From an uncultured Paracoccaceae bacterium (GTDB taxonomy: Bacteria; Pseudomonadota; Alphaproteobacteria; Rhodobacterales; Rhodobacteraceae), in assembly GCA_913060475.1 (NCBI GenBank), contig CAJXSD010000002.1, forward strand, positions 62,001 to 126,000: DNA of 64,000 bases, written 5' to 3'. The notes beneath the pieces were generated by a model. The model was not told the DNA's origin, did no database searches, and saw nothing but the letters and a program-made list of their open reading frames with translations. The position numbers and the translations under genes were made by a program. Position 1 is the stretch's first letter, and each line of letters opens with the position of its first letter. Of the stretch, positions 8,214 through 17,727 are shown piece after piece.

Positions 8214-9161
8214 TCAGTTGTTCAGCGTCTTGTCCAGAAAACTGGTCCTTGGCACGATGCCGGTATCGGCGCGACTGCGGTTGCGCAAAACGGGGGTGTT
8301 TTGCGACACCTTTTTGCGGCTTTCGCGGAACACAACATAGCTACCGCTGACAATAATCACGAAACTGCCGATCAGGGTCATCGCATCGGGCCATTCCTGG
8401 AAAATGAAAAACCCGTAAATAATCGCCCAGATCATCTGGGAATAATGCATCGGGGCGACCACGGCCGCTTCGCCAGATTTATAGGCCAAAATAATGCACA
8501 GCTGCGCAATCGACGCCATAATTGCCATCAGGGCCAGCGCGCCCAGATCCAGCAATTCCAGCGGCACATAGGATGATGGCATCAGCAGACCCATTAACAA
8601 CAGGTTGGCAAACATCGGATAAAGCAACAGCACAATATTGCGTTCGTCCTGCCCGATTTTGCGCACGATCAACGACCCCAGTCCGCCGAACATCGCCGCC
8701 GTTAACGCCGCAATATGGCCCAGGGTGAATTCGGTCGATCCGGGGCGCAAAACGATCATCACACCGATCAGCCCGACAATCACCGCGCCGCCGCGATGGA
8801 TGCCCACCTTTTCGCCCAGAATGGGGATCGACAGCACCGTGATCACCAGCGGCATACAGAATAGAAATGCATAGACCTGCGCCATCGGCAGAACCGAAAA
8901 GGCATAGAATGCCGAAATACCGGTGATCACCGTGGCCACCACGCGCAGCGTTGACCACCACGGATGTTTCGGGATCAAATCCTGACTGCTGCGTTCGCGC
9001 AGATGCATGGTCAGCACCATCGGGAAACTGAACAGAACCGAAAAAAACAGGATTTGAAACGTGGAATAGGTGCCCCCCAGATATTTGACGATCACGTCAT
9101 GCGCCGAAAACAGGGCAAAGCCCAGCAAAGCAAACAGCGCACCTTTGGCATTGGGGGACAT
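8214..9161 (-). CDS. EamA/DMT-family transporter (RhaT/YdcZ-like exporter)
   Basis: This 315-aa protein has ten hydrophobic helices in two EamA repeats. The first repeat begins MSPNAKGALFALLGFALFS, the second near GHIAALTAAMFGGLGSLIVRK. It ends in a polar tail of about 35 residues rich in Arg/Lys. DMT proteins export metabolites or take up nucleotide-sugar-like compounds at the inner membrane; the substrate here cannot be told. It converges with the hybrid kinase gene, with only 11 bases between the stops. It is monocistronic, with leuB lying beyond a 97-base gap on the same strand. Confidence 0.85.
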   Translation of the reverse strand: MSPNAKGALFALLGFALFSAHDVIVKYLGGTYSTFQILFFSVLFSFPMVLTMHLRERSSQDLIPKHPWWSTLRVVATVITGISAFYAFSVLPMAQVYAFLFCMPLVITVLSIPILGEKVGIHRGGAVIVGLIGVMIVLRPGSTEFTLGHIAALTAAMFGGLGSLIVRKIGQDERNIVLLLYPMFANLLLMGLLMPSSYVPLELLDLGALALMAIMASIAQLCIILAYKSGEAAVVAPMHYSQMIWAIIYGFFIFQEWPDAMTLIGSFVIIVSGSYVVFRESRKKVSQNTPVLRNRSRADTGIVPRTSFLDKTLNN

Positions 9162-9258
9162 GGGCCACCTGAACGATTGTTTCCGCTAACACGTTAGGTC
9201 AATCACAGGTGATCAGGGGTTGGCAAGGGGAAATATGATCCCCCTTGCCAAAATGATA

Positions 9259-10365
9259 TTACAGGCTGGCGTCCAGAGCCGCGATGATGGCATCGCCCAT
9301 TTGCGATGTGGACACAGGCGCCACACCCTCTTGGCCCAGCAAATCAGCGGTGCGCAGACCATCGGCCAGCACCGTTTCAACCGCCTTTTCCAAACGGTCC
9401 GCCTCGGTCCCTTGGTCAAAGCTGTAGCGCAGGGCCATTGCGAACGACAGGATGCAGGCAATCGGGTTTGCTTTGCCCTGACCCGCGATGTCAGGTGCTG
9501 ATCCGTGAACGGGTTCATACAATGCCTTGGGACGGCCATTTTCCATAGGCGCGCCCAATGATGCAGATGGCAACATGCCCAGTGACCCTGTCAGCATCGC
9601 CGCCAAATCGGACAGCAAATCGCCAAACAGGTTGTCAGTGACAATCACGTCGAATTGTTTGGGCCAGCGGGTCAATTGCATCGCGCCTGCGTCCGCATAC
9701 ATGTGGGTCAGTTCCACGTCGGAATATTCGGCCTTGTGGACCTCTTCGACAACGCGGCGCCACAATACGCCGGATTCCATGACGTTTGCTTTCTCCATCG
9801 AACAGACGCGGTTGTTGCGGCGACGCGCCATTTCGAACGCATTGCGGGCAACGCGGGCGATTTCGCTTTCGGTGTAACGCTGTGTGTTGATGCCGACGCG
9901 TTCGTTGCCCTCTTCGAAAATACCGCGGGGTTCACCGAAATAGACGCCCGATGTCAATTCGCGCACAATCATCACATCCAGACCGGCAACCACATCCTTT
10001 TTCAGGGATGAAAAATCGGCCAGCGCGTCAAAACACTGCGCGGGGCGCAAGTTTGCAAACAGGTCCATTTCCTTGCGCAAACGCAACAGTCCGCGTTCGG
10101 GTTTCAGGTTGAAATCCAGATCATCATACTGTGGGCCACCAACGGCGCCCAACAAAACGGCATCAACCTCTTGCGCTTTGGCCATTGTGTCGTCGTGCAG
10201 GGGCGTGCCGTGTGCGTCATAGGCGCAACCGCCCACGAGGTCTTCGGATACGTCGAATGCCATGTCACGCTTGGCACCGTACCAATCAATGACTTTGCGC
10301 ACTTCTGCCATGACTTCTGGGCCGATCCCGTCACCGGGCAAAATTAATAAAGAAGGGTTGCTCAT
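9259..10365 (-). CDS. leuB: 3-isopropylmalate dehydrogenase
   Basis: The 368-aa NAD-dependent beta-decarboxylating dehydrogenase oxidises 3-isopropylmalate in leucine synthesis. Visible signatures are [11 protein letters not shown] at the N-terminus, the substrate-binding arginines in [22 protein letters not shown], and the conserved [25 protein letters not shown] block with the metal-binding aspartates. [18 protein letters not shown] is the NAD-site signature. leuC and leuD lie about 5.5 kb away on the same strand, so the leucine genes are split by the LysR/epimerase/BCCT segment. Length and motifs are canonical. Confidence 0.97.
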   Translation of the reverse strand: MSNPSLLILPGDGIGPEVMAEVRKVIDWYGAKRDMAFDVSEDLVGGCAYDAHGTPLHDDTMAKAQEVDAVLLGAVGGPQYDDLDFNLKPERGLLRLRKEMDLFANLRPAQCFDALADFSSLKKDVVAGLDVMIVRELTSGVYFGEPRGIFEEGNERVGINTQRYTESEIARVARNAFEMARRRNNRVCSMEKANVMESGVLWRRVVEEVHKAEYSDVELTHMYADAGAMQLTRWPKQFDVIVTDNLFGDLLSDLAAMLTGSLGMLPSASLGAPMENGRPKALYEPVHGSAPDIAGQGKANPIACILSFAMALRYSFDQGTEADRLEKAVETVLADGLRTADLLGQEGVAPVSTSQMGDAIIAALDASL

Positions 10366-10442
10366 CTCTTGCTGTCCTTGGGTTTGAATTCTTGGTCAAC
10401 GGCCTAAACATTTGTGGGCAAATGGTCAAGAAAGCAACGCAG

Positions 10443-11270
10443 CTATGCCGCCTGAAGATTAGAATTTGCCGCACCCTGCGTTTGTTTTTTTGCAATTTCT
10501 GTCGCCAGGCGTGCCATGGCAATACCCCGCATCACCATCGTGGTCGGAATGGCCCCCCATAAAATGATGATCCACATCAGCACCACCAAATCCGCATACA
10601 ATGCGGGGCCGAGGATCGCACCGACCCCTTTGAAAAACACCAAACCCGCAAACAAAAATGAACCACCAAGCCCGATATTCACCTGCGCACGGCGTTTCAT
10701 CCGTTTGGCCAAATTATCGCCACGCGAAGGATCCATCAGAGGCAGATTGACCCAAATGTTGAACTGCCCCCGCGATATAGGCCAGTTCGTGGTTTTAATA
10801 TACGCAAAGAATGCCAAAATGCTGACAACACACAGGGTTATCGTCAGGGCGCCCGCAGCACGCATCGACTGCAACACGGATTCGGACAGATCATAGGGGA
10901 CGCTCATCATCAGCATATCAACCGGGGATCCGGTGAAATCCAAAACCTGGCCCAAATACACAGAAACCCGCGTCACCGCACCCGATCCATCACCGAAAAT
11001 CATGTCTTGAAAAATCAGGGCCACGCCACAAACGGACAAAATCCCATGTAAAAACCGGATGCGGTTAAACGGTGGCGCGTCGCGGAATTCCAGAATACTG
11101 GGATAGGTATTATTGTATTCCGAAAACACAATAAACGCCAACAACATCGCAGATATCAAAACAAAATATGTCGCGTCCGAAGGCACATGGACCAATACCA
11201 GCGATGGCACCATCAAGACCAACCCAGCACAGACCCCCCGAAAAAGCGCCCCGAAAAAGCGTCGTACCAT
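10443..11270 (-). CDS. Conserved-type multi-pass membrane protein, unknown function
   Basis: The 275-aa product has about six hydrophobic segments: near residues 5-25, 33-50, 75-95, 135-160, 200-220 and 225-250. A cytoplasmic-looking loop rich in basic residues (DNLAKRMKRRAQVNIG) lies near 185-200. The C-terminus is soluble and Ala/Gln/Asn-rich. I recognise no catalytic motif or family name. The ATG at 11270 (MVRRFFGALFRG, positive-inside start) is preferred to the in-frame TTG two codons earlier. It is upstream of leuB on the same strand with a 77-base gap. The upstream region 11330-11390 carries short inverted repeats (ATACAA/TTGTAT, GTATAG/CTATAC). Confidence 0.7.
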   Translation of the reverse strand: MVRRFFGALFRGVCAGLVLMVPSLVLVHVPSDATYFVLISAMLLAFIVFSEYNNTYPSILEFRDAPPFNRIRFLHGILSVCGVALIFQDMIFGDGSGAVTRVSVYLGQVLDFTGSPVDMLMMSVPYDLSESVLQSMRAAGALTITLCVVSILAFFAYIKTTNWPISRGQFNIWVNLPLMDPSRGDNLAKRMKRRAQVNIGLGGSFLFAGLVFFKGVGAILGPALYADLVVLMWIIILWGAIPTTMVMRGIAMARLATEIAKKQTQGAANSNLQAA

Positions 11271-11400
11271 ACCCAAACCTTTACATCACGCATGCCCAAG
11301 TATTGCCGGATGCTTGACCACTGTTGCCCACAAGTGTGGCAAAATACAACACTTTTGTATAGGTTTCTATACCGTTTTGTATTAATTTTTGAATTCGTGT

Positions 11401-12306
11401 TCAGCCAACATCACCCAAATGCCGGGGCCGACCGATGGCCGCCCGCAAGGCGCGCCAAACGGTCTGAACCCGTGTCGCAGCCAAAACGCGGGGATGGCTG
11501 GCCAAATACAGGGGCAATCGGGGTATTTCGACGCCCTCTAACACGCGTTGGATCTGGGGAAATTTCTGGGCGATACGCCATGGCATGAACCCGATCCCGC
11601 ATCCTGCCAGCACCAATTGCCAATACGCCGCCTGATCATCGCACCGCAGGGCAAAATCATGCGGATCCAGATCCCATTCCATGGCCCGAAACCCCAAAAT
11701 GATTGCCGTATTTTTATCGTATCCTATGATGTCATGCTGACGTAAATCGTGGGGCGTTTCGGGCACGCCACGTTTGGCCAGATAGGATGCTGATGCAACA
11801 ATGGCGATGTCGAATTCAGCCAGCTTGGTGGTGATAATTTCCAACTGCTGCGTTTCAAAGGTCCGCAGCGCTATATCCGCATCATGAAAGAGCAGGTTGT
11901 CAGGGCGATCACTGGCCACCAATTCGATTTCGATTTGCGGATAATCTGTCCGGATCTGCGCCAAAATTTCGGGCAATAAAAAATGTGCCATCACCATGGG
12001 GGCCGTAATGCGGACCGTTCCCGATACCGCATCGCCGCCTTGTGTGCGTAACATATCGATGCCCGCCGCGGCCTGACGCATGGTTTGGGCCTGAATGTGC
12101 ACCTGTTGTCCCAGGGGGGTCAGGGTCAATCCCCGCGCATGGCGCTGAAATAATGGGGCATCAAACCGCCGCTCCAGACGCGTGATTGCACGCCCAACAG
12201 TCGGCTGCGATATGTGCAAATGACGGGCAGCTGCGGACAAAGACCCCAATTCAGCGACGGCGGCGAAAATCCGAAATTCGGACCAATCAAACTCAATGTC
12301 ATTCAT
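11401..12306 (-). CDS. LysR-family transcriptional regulator
   Basis: The 301-aa protein has the N-terminal winged HTH (FRIFAAVAELGSLSAAARHLHISQPTVGRAITRLE, residues 11-45) and a periplasmic-binding-like effector domain from about residue 90. It starts 94 bases from, and divergent to, the epimerase-like gene, the standard arrangement for LysR control of a neighbour plus its own promoter. The gap and start codon contain repeated ATTCAT/ATGAAT elements, including a perfect inverted repeat TTATGAATA/TATTCATAA. The effector is unknown. Confidence 0.9.
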   Translation of the reverse strand: MNDIEFDWSEFRIFAAVAELGSLSAAARHLHISQPTVGRAITRLERRFDAPLFQRHARGLTLTPLGQQVHIQAQTMRQAAAGIDMLRTQGGDAVSGTVRITAPMVMAHFLLPEILAQIRTDYPQIEIELVASDRPDNLLFHDADIALRTFETQQLEIITTKLAEFDIAIVASASYLAKRGVPETPHDLRQHDIIGYDKNTAIILGFRAMEWDLDPHDFALRCDDQAAYWQLVLAGCGIGFMPWRIAQKFPQIQRVLEGVEIPRLPLYLASHPRVLAATRVQTVWRALRAAIGRPRHLGDVG

Positions 12307-12351
12307 TTATGAATACCTAACATACAAATATAGCCAATTTTCTATTCATAA
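12301..12351. promoter_or_regulatory. Candidate LysR operator: ATTCAT/ATGAAT repeats
   Basis: A perfect 9-bp inverted repeat TTATGAATA (12307-12315) and TATTCATAA (12343-12351) has a 27-base spacer. A nested palindrome ATTCAT-TT-ATGAAT (12301-12314) covers the lysR start codon. LysR proteins bind multiple half-sites across such divergent promoters, so these are the likely sites for the adjacent regulator. Confidence 0.55.
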
Positions 12352-12400
12352 TAGTTTTGCAAACTCTTGTCCGATCTGACAAGCGATAAGGAACTTTCTG

Positions 12401-13258
12401 ATGTCTATTAACATTTTGATACTCGGCGGCTCAGGCCGGTTCGGTCGCCATGTAACGCAAAGTCTGCGCGACCTTGGCCACTGTCCACATCTCTTTGACC
12501 GGAGCTGTGATGATTTGGCGCAATGGGCCAATTGGGCGGATGTCATCGTAAATGGTTGGAATCCCCAATACCCCGATTGGTTTCGCGATATTATGCCGAT
12601 GACACGTCACCTGATCGCCGCCATTCAAGACACCCCAAAACGCGTGATTCTGGCGGGAAACGTTTATAATTTCGGCCCGGATGCGCCACCCCCCTGGGGT
12701 CCGCAGACACCGCATTTGGCGCGCAACCCGATGGGGCGTCTGCGGATTGAAATGGAACGTGCCTATCGGGATGCGGGGATTGCGACGATCATCCTAAGAT
12801 CAGGCGATTTCCTGGATACCGAGGCTTCGGGAAACTGGTTTGACAGGGTCATGGCACCAACGCTGCAGCGGGGCATTTTGACGTATCCGGTTGATACGGA
12901 TGCGGCGCACAGCTGGGCCTATCTGCCTGATGTGGGGCGCATCCTGGCAGAATTGGTCGTGCGACATCAACACTTACCGCAGTTTGTGGACATTCCCTTT
13001 GCCGGTTACACATTGACGCCGCAGGATTGGCAACGGGCCCTATCTGCACATCTGGGGCGCGATATTCGGATCAAACCATTGAATTGGCTGCCATTGTATG
13101 CGGCCTATCCTGTTTGGCCCATGGCGCGGCGTTTGATCGAAATGCGATATCTGTGGGCACTGCCGCATCATTTGGATGCAACCCCCTTGACCCAAATTCT
13201 GCCCGATTTTCATCCCACGCCTTTGGCGCAGGCGCTGGAGAACATTCTAAAATATTGA
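12401..13258 (+). CDS. NAD(P)-binding epimerase/reductase (atypical SDR)
   Basis: The 285-aa protein opens with a Rossmann strand and glycine motif ILGGSGRFGRHV (residues 6-17), then DRSCDDLAQWANWADVIVNG, GNVYNFG and LRSGDFLD. It resembles extended or atypical SDR proteins of the NAD-dependent epimerase/dehydratase group. The usual YxxxK pair is not evident, so catalysis by the standard mechanism is doubtful. A C-terminal part (TPQDWQRALSAHLGRDIRI) matches the substrate-side subdomain of such proteins. It is divergent from, and probably controlled by, the LysR gene. Confidence 0.7.
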   Translation: MSINILILGGSGRFGRHVTQSLRDLGHCPHLFDRSCDDLAQWANWADVIVNGWNPQYPDWFRDIMPMTRHLIAAIQDTPKRVILAGNVYNFGPDAPPPWGPQTPHLARNPMGRLRIEMERAYRDAGIATIILRSGDFLDTEASGNWFDRVMAPTLQRGILTYPVDTDAAHSWAYLPDVGRILAELVVRHQHLPQFVDIPFAGYTLTPQDWQRALSAHLGRDIRIKPLNWLPLYAAYPVWPMARRLIEMRYLWALPHHLDATPLTQILPDFHPTPLAQALENILKY

Positions 13259-13360
13259 CCAAAGTGTAAAATTTAGTGACGAAATGTCTCATATATAACC
13301 ATAGGTGTCTTATTTTCGAACCCATCGTATAGGTGCAGTGGATACCCTTGTCTAAGTTAA

Positions 13361-13382
13361 GGGGGCCGTACAGCCCGCCCCC
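13361..13382 (+). promoter_or_regulatory. GC-rich hairpin in BCCT leader
   Basis: GGGGGC (13361-13366) pairs with GCCCCC (13377-13382) around a 10-base loop, about 12 bases before the AGGGAGAG ribosome site of the BCCT gene. There is no U run, so it is not a plain terminator. It may stabilise or gate the mRNA. Confidence 0.35.
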
Positions 13383-13404
13383 GATAACAAAAAGGGAGAG
13401 AAAA

Positions 13405-15219
13405 ATGTCAATTAAACCGCCATTTACGGACCTTGAAATCAACAAGGCGCCGTCTGGCTTTTATGAGGGATATAGCATCCCGATTGCTTTAATTTCAAAA
13501 ATTTCCATGACGGCACTGGTGCTGTGGGCATTGGTGTGGCCACTGAATGCAAACAGTTACCTTGGCAGCTGGAAATGGGGATTATTAGAGGATTTCAACA
13601 CGTTCTATGTCATTTCCGTTGGGTTTTTCGCCTTTTTCCTGTTTGTGGTGGCGCTGCTGCCATCGACGGGCAGCAAGGTGATGGGCCAACCCGGTGAAAA
13701 ACCTGAGTTTTCGAATTTCTCATGGTTTTCCATGATGTTTGGCGCGGGTCTGGGCGTGGGGTTGATGGTGTATGCCACGGCTGAACCGCTGGGCCTGTGG
13801 GGGTCGAACCCTGTTGTTGTTGCGGGGGATGTCCCTGCAAACTCGGCAGAATCGTTGCAATCTGGTTATCGCTACACGTTCCTGCACTATGGGTTTCATG
13901 CCTGGGCGATCTATGTGGTAACAGGCCTGTGCTTGGCCTATTACGCCTATACGCGTGACATGCCGCTGACCATCCGGTCTGCACTGACCCCATTGATTGG
14001 GCGCGCTGCAAATGGGTTTGTTGGCCATGTGATTGACGTTTTGGGCGTTGTGGCCACCATTTTGGGCGTATCTGTGACCATTGGCACAGGTGTAAAACAA
14101 TTCGTTGATGGTCTGTATTCGATCACAGGTGCCGAATGGTTAATGAATGGCGCCGAGGTGCCAGAGGCCAGCACCGTCGGTTTGATCACCGCGCTGTGTG
14201 TGATCATGGTTCTGTCAATCCTATCCGCCGTTTCGGGTGTGGGCCGTGGGGTGAAATACCTGTCAAACTTGAACCTGGTTTTGTCGCTGATTCTGTTGCT
14301 GACATTTGTCATTTTCGGATCATTCCTGTTTGCGATGACCACCTATGCCACCGCCTTGGTTGACTATATCTTGCATTTTGTCAGCCTGTCGTTCAGCGCA
14401 TTTGGCCCCCAATCCCAAGAGACCTTTGTCGCCGCATTGCCAGAGGCCGCCAAGGCATTGGATGCAGATGCGATCGCGGCCCTGTATTCAGGGGCAACCA
14501 ACGCATGGGGCAGCTATGCAGGGTTCGCCGATGGCCTGACCGGTGCCGCCGCCGATCTGCCATCTGACGTCAAAGCGCAAGTGTACGAAATCGGCACAGC
14601 AGGGCGTCAATTCGGATGGCAAGCGGGTTGGACCACATTCTATTGGGCATGGTGGATCGCGTTTTCACCATTCGTAGGATTGTTCCTAGCACGCATTTCA
14701 AAAGGGCGCAGCATCCGCGAATTTATCCTGGGCGCGGTGATTGCCCCATCCTTGGTCTGTTTTGCATGGATGACCATTCTAGGCGCAACTGCGATTGATT
14801 TGGAATTGTCTGGTGTGGCGCAAGGCACCATTTTGGGCGCAAGCGCAACAGCTAAATTGTTTGCAACCTTGGATGTCATCTTGTCCGGTCCATTCCTGTC
14901 ATTGATCACGGTGATGTGCGTGGTTTTGATCCTGACATTCCTGGTCACCTCGGCAGACTCGGGCATTTTGGTGATGAACACCATCATGTCAGGCGGGGAA
15001 CAGGAAACAGGCATCAAACACCGGATCATCTGGGGGATTATCCTGACCTTGGTCATCGGGACCCTGTTGATTGCCGGCGGCGGCGGGATTGATGCGCTGT
15101 CAAATGCCATGATTATCGGCGCATTGCCGTTCACGATTGTGATGGTTCTGATGTGCATCGCCCTGGCCAAGGCGCTGTATCGCGACAGCAAACGCGAAAA
15201 AATTGCAGCCGCGGAATAA
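13405..15219 (+). CDS. BCCT-family betaine/choline/carnitine transporter
   Basis: The 604-aa, 12-helix inner-membrane protein shows the BCCT signature WTTFYWAWWIAFSPFVGLF, with the substrate-box tryptophans, then ARISKGRSIREFI. The glycine-rich GAGLGVGLMVYATAEPLG corresponds to the helix-3 segment. It takes up quaternary ammonium compounds or DMSP-like osmolytes, common substrates in marine bacteria. A roughly 60-residue insertion (YSGATNAWGSYAGFADG region) sits in a periplasmic loop. The start is the ATG at 13405 with AGGGAGAG 7-8 nt upstream; the in-frame ATG at 13333 lacks a ribosome site. It is monocistronic with its own terminator. Confidence 0.9.
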   Translation: MSIKPPFTDLEINKAPSGFYEGYSIPIALISKISMTALVLWALVWPLNANSYLGSWKWGLLEDFNTFYVISVGFFAFFLFVVALLPSTGSKVMGQPGEKPEFSNFSWFSMMFGAGLGVGLMVYATAEPLGLWGSNPVVVAGDVPANSAESLQSGYRYTFLHYGFHAWAIYVVTGLCLAYYAYTRDMPLTIRSALTPLIGRAANGFVGHVIDVLGVVATILGVSVTIGTGVKQFVDGLYSITGAEWLMNGAEVPEASTVGLITALCVIMVLSILSAVSGVGRGVKYLSNLNLVLSLILLLTFVIFGSFLFAMTTYATALVDYILHFVSLSFSAFGPQSQETFVAALPEAAKALDADAIAALYSGATNAWGSYAGFADGLTGAAADLPSDVKAQVYEIGTAGRQFGWQAGWTTFYWAWWIAFSPFVGLFLARISKGRSIREFILGAVIAPSLVCFAWMTILGATAIDLELSGVAQGTILGASATAKLFATLDVILSGPFLSLITVMCVVLILTFLVTSADSGILVMNTIMSGGEQETGIKHRIIWGIILTLVIGTLLIAGGGGIDALSNAMIIGALPFTIVMVLMCIALAKALYRDSKREKIAAAE

Positions 15220-15246
15220 TCGGCGCACCTGCATCACCAAACGAAA

Positions 15247-15277
15247 ATGGGCAGCCCTGCGGCTGCCCATTTTTTTC
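15247..15277 (+). terminator. Terminator after BCCT gene, shared with leuD
   Basis: A perfect 10-bp stem ATGGGCAGCC/GGCTGCCCAT with a CTGC loop is followed by seven T on the plus strand. A run of A on the other side makes it usable from the minus strand too, so it likely separates the converging BCCT and leuCD units. Confidence 0.9.
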
Positions 15278-15292
15278 ATAACGTGGATCCAA

Positions 15293-15898
15293 TTAGGCCC
15301 AAGGGAATGATTGTTTCGCACGCTCTTCGTACGCATCAATGGCAGTTGCCTTTTCCATGGTCAGGCCAATGTCGTCCAGACCGTTCAACAAACAATGTTT
15401 TTTGAACGCATCAACATCGAATTTGATCACCTCGCCATCGGATGTGGTGATGGTCTGGTCTTCCAAATCCACCTCCATACGGGCGTTCGCGCCTTTTTCA
15501 GCGTCTTTCATCAACAGATCGACCTGCTCTTGGGGCAGGACGATGGGCAGGATGCCGTTTTTGAAACAGTTGTTGAAAAAGATATCGGCAAAGGATGTGG
15601 AAATCACACATTTGATGCCGAAATCCGCAATCGCCCAAGGCGCGTGTTCGCGTGACGATCCACAGCCAAAGTTATCGCCCGCAACCAAAATCTGTGCATC
15701 GCGATACTGCGGTTTGTTCAACACGAAATCAGGAATTTCATTGCCCTGACGGTCATAGCGCATTTCGTCAAACAGGTTGACACCCAGACCCGACCGTTTG
15801 ATCGTTTTCAAAAATACCTTGGGGATAATCATATCTGTATCGATATTAACCAAAGGCATCGGCGCGGCGATACCGCTTAGTTTTTGGAATTTTTCCAT
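15293..15898 (-). CDS. leuD: 3-isopropylmalate dehydratase small subunit
   Basis: The 201-aa swivel subunit pairs with LeuC to isomerise 2- to 3-isopropylmalate. Signatures are [16 protein letters not shown] and [15 protein letters not shown], the substrate-specificity loop. The ATG shares its A with the leuC stop codon (TAATG), so the two subunits are translationally coupled. A longer in-frame start reading into leuC is rejected. It is the last gene of the minus-strand leuCD unit. Confidence 0.97.
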   Translation of the reverse strand: MEKFQKLSGIAAPMPLVNIDTDMIIPKVFLKTIKRSGLGVNLFDEMRYDRQGNEIPDFVLNKPQYRDAQILVAGDNFGCGSSREHAPWAIADFGIKCVISTSFADIFFNNCFKNGILPIVLPQEQVDLLMKDAEKGANARMEVDLEDQTITTSDGEVIKFDVDAFKKHCLLNGLDDIGLTMEKATAIDAYEERAKQSFPWA

Positions 15899-17307
15899 TA
15901 CATCATCTCCCGTACGTCGGTCAGTTTGCCGGTGATTGCAGCTGCGGCGGCCATGGCGGGCGATACTAGGTGTGTGCGACCTTTGTACCCTTGGCGACCT
16001 TCGAAATTGCGGTTCGATGTGGACGCGCAACGTTCACCTTCGGACAACTGATCAGGGTTCATCGCCAAGCACATGGAACATCCGGCCATACGCCATTCGA
16101 ACCCTGCCTCTTTGAAAATATCGGCCAGACCCTCTTCTTCGGCTTGGGCGCGGACCAGACCGGACCCCGGCACGACCATGGCGCGCATGCCGTCTTTGAT
16201 TTTCTTGCCTTTCAGGATCGCGGCGGCGGCGCGCAAATCTTCGATACGGCCGTTGGTGCAGGATCCGATAAACACGGTATCAATTTCGATATCGGTCAAT
16301 TTTTGACCCGCCGTCAAACCCATATAGTCCAAAGCACGTTTTGCGGCCTCGACCTTGCCACCTTGGAAATCCTCGGGCGCGGGAACGGTTGCGGTGATGG
16401 GCAGTACATCCTCGGGCGATGTGCCCCATGTCACAACGGGGGCGATGTCTTCGCCGGCGATTGTGATGACCTTGTCAAAATGCGCACCTTCGTCGGTGAA
16501 CAGGGTTTTCCAATAGGCAACGGCAGCATCCCATGCGGCGCCTTTGGGGGCGTGTGGGCGACCTTTGCAGTATTCGAACGTTTTTTCATCTGGCGCGATC
16601 AGGCCAGCGCGTGCGCCGCCTTCGATGGCCATGTTACAGACGGTCATGCGACCCTCCATCGACAAATCGCGGATTGCCTGACCGCAATATTCGATGACAT
16701 AGCCTGTACCGCCTGCGGTCCCTGTGGCACCGATGACGGACAATGTGATGTCCTTGGCGGTCACACCTGGGCGCAATTTGCCGGTGATTTCAACCTTCAT
16801 GTTTTTGGATTTTTTCTGGATCAAGGTTTGGGTCGCCAAAACATGTTCGACCTCGGACGTGCCGATCCCGTGGGCCAAGGCACCGAATGCGCCGTGTGTC
16901 GCGGTGTGGCTGTCACCACAGACAACGGTCATACCGGGCAATGTCCAACCCTGTTCGGGGCCAACAATGTGCACGATGCCCTGACGCACGTCAGACACGG
17001 GGTAATAATGAACGCCGAAATCACGTGCGTTTTTGTCCAGCGCTTCGACCTGAATACGGCTTTCTTCGTTTTCGATCACGCCGGATGCGCGATCCAGTGT
17101 GGTCGGCACGTTGTGATCCGGCACAGCGATGGTTTTTTCAGGGGCGCGCACTTGGCGGCCCGCCATGCGCAATCCTTCGAACGCTTGGGGGCTGGTCACT
17201 TCGTGGACCAAGTGACGGTCGATATACAACAGGCTGGTGCCATCGGCGTCCTCAGACACAACATGGGCGTCCCAGATTTTATCATAAAGGGTCTTGGGGG
17301 CGGTCAT
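15898..17307 (-). CDS. leuC: 3-isopropylmalate dehydratase large subunit
   Basis: The 469-aa aconitase-type 4Fe-4S subunit catalyses the second step of leucine synthesis. Cluster ligands are seen in [11 protein letters not shown] (near 345) and [13 protein letters not shown] (C-x-x-C, near 405-408). [24 protein letters not shown] is the conserved substrate region. GGGAGAGG lies upstream of the ATG. A 216-base gap with a small ORF separates it from the HTH/DUF2975 pair upstream. Confidence 0.97.
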   Translation of the reverse strand: MTAPKTLYDKIWDAHVVSEDADGTSLLYIDRHLVHEVTSPQAFEGLRMAGRQVRAPEKTIAVPDHNVPTTLDRASGVIENEESRIQVEALDKNARDFGVHYYPVSDVRQGIVHIVGPEQGWTLPGMTVVCGDSHTATHGAFGALAHGIGTSEVEHVLATQTLIQKKSKNMKVEITGKLRPGVTAKDITLSVIGATGTAGGTGYVIEYCGQAIRDLSMEGRMTVCNMAIEGGARAGLIAPDEKTFEYCKGRPHAPKGAAWDAAVAYWKTLFTDEGAHFDKVITIAGEDIAPVVTWGTSPEDVLPITATVPAPEDFQGGKVEAAKRALDYMGLTAGQKLTDIEIDTVFIGSCTNGRIEDLRAAAAILKGKKIKDGMRAMVVPGSGLVRAQAEEEGLADIFKEAGFEWRMAGCSMCLAMNPDQLSEGERCASTSNRNFEGRQGYKGRTHLVSPAMAAAAAITGKLTDVREMM

Positions 17308-17364
17308 TTTTAATCCTCTCCCGCTAGAGTTTTGAAAATTTGGTGAATCCGAATGGGGCCAGCG

Positions 17365-17454
17365 TCACAGGCTGGCAAGCACAGTGTGCATCGCACCAAA
17401 AAACCGCCAAGGCAGCCGTGTGCGATCATCAATGGTAAAGACTCGGGCTTTCAT
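17365..17454 (-). CDS. Candidate 29-aa peptide upstream of leuC
   Basis: In the leuC upstream region, the ATG at 17454 begins MKARVFTIDDRTRLPW, followed by RFFGAMHTVLASL and TGA. The stop lies inside a perfect hairpin GCCAGC-CTGTGAC-GCTGGC, and the ORF ends 57 bases before leuC. It contains three Leu codons, too few for a classic leucine attenuator. Composition looks protein-like rather than random. It could be a leader peptide or a small conserved protein; this is not certain without comparison to relatives. Confidence 0.4.
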   Translation of the reverse strand: MKARVFTIDDRTRLPWRFFGAMHTVLASL

Positions 17455-17523
17455 GCCTATCCACATACGACGAAACGGCCCGCGCTTCAAGTATTGTTGC
17501 AATGGGCCGTGTCTGTGGGTGCG

Positions 17524-17727
17524 TTAGTCTGTGTATTCCAGCAAATCCGCCGGCTGACAGTCCAGTTCACGGCAAATGGCAGACAGGGTGTCAAAGCGGA
17601 TGCCCTTGACCTTGCCGCTTTTCAACAGGCTCAGGTTTTGTTCGGTGATGCCAATCCGGTCGGCCAATTCGCGCGATTTCATTTTGCGCAGGGCCAACAT
17701 GACATCCAGTCGTACAATAATGGCCAT
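17524..17727 (-). CDS. Small Cro/CI-type HTH regulator
   Basis: The 67-aa protein consists of one HTH_3/YozG-type domain: MAIIVRLDVMLALRKMKSRE, then the recognition region ITEQNLSLLKSGKVKGI, ending in CQPADLLEY. It begins at the stop of the DUF2975 gene (TAATG overlap), so the two are translationally coupled. HTH genes of exactly this size commonly pair with DUF2975 membrane proteins, which suggests a membrane-linked regulator. Target genes are unknown. Confidence 0.85.
   Translation of the reverse strand: MAIIVRLDVMLALRKMKSRELADRIGITEQNLSLLKSGKVKGIRFDTLSAICRELDCQPADLLEYTD

Noticed and set aside
15970-17313. Large plus-strand ORF opposite leuC
   Set aside because: It is antisense to a fully conserved leuC and has a His/Cys/Phe-rich composition typical of shadow frames in GC-rich DNA.
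17308-17523. Classical leucine attenuator before leuC
   Set aside because: The small ORF lacks a Leu-codon run and there is no terminator with a T run between it and leuC.
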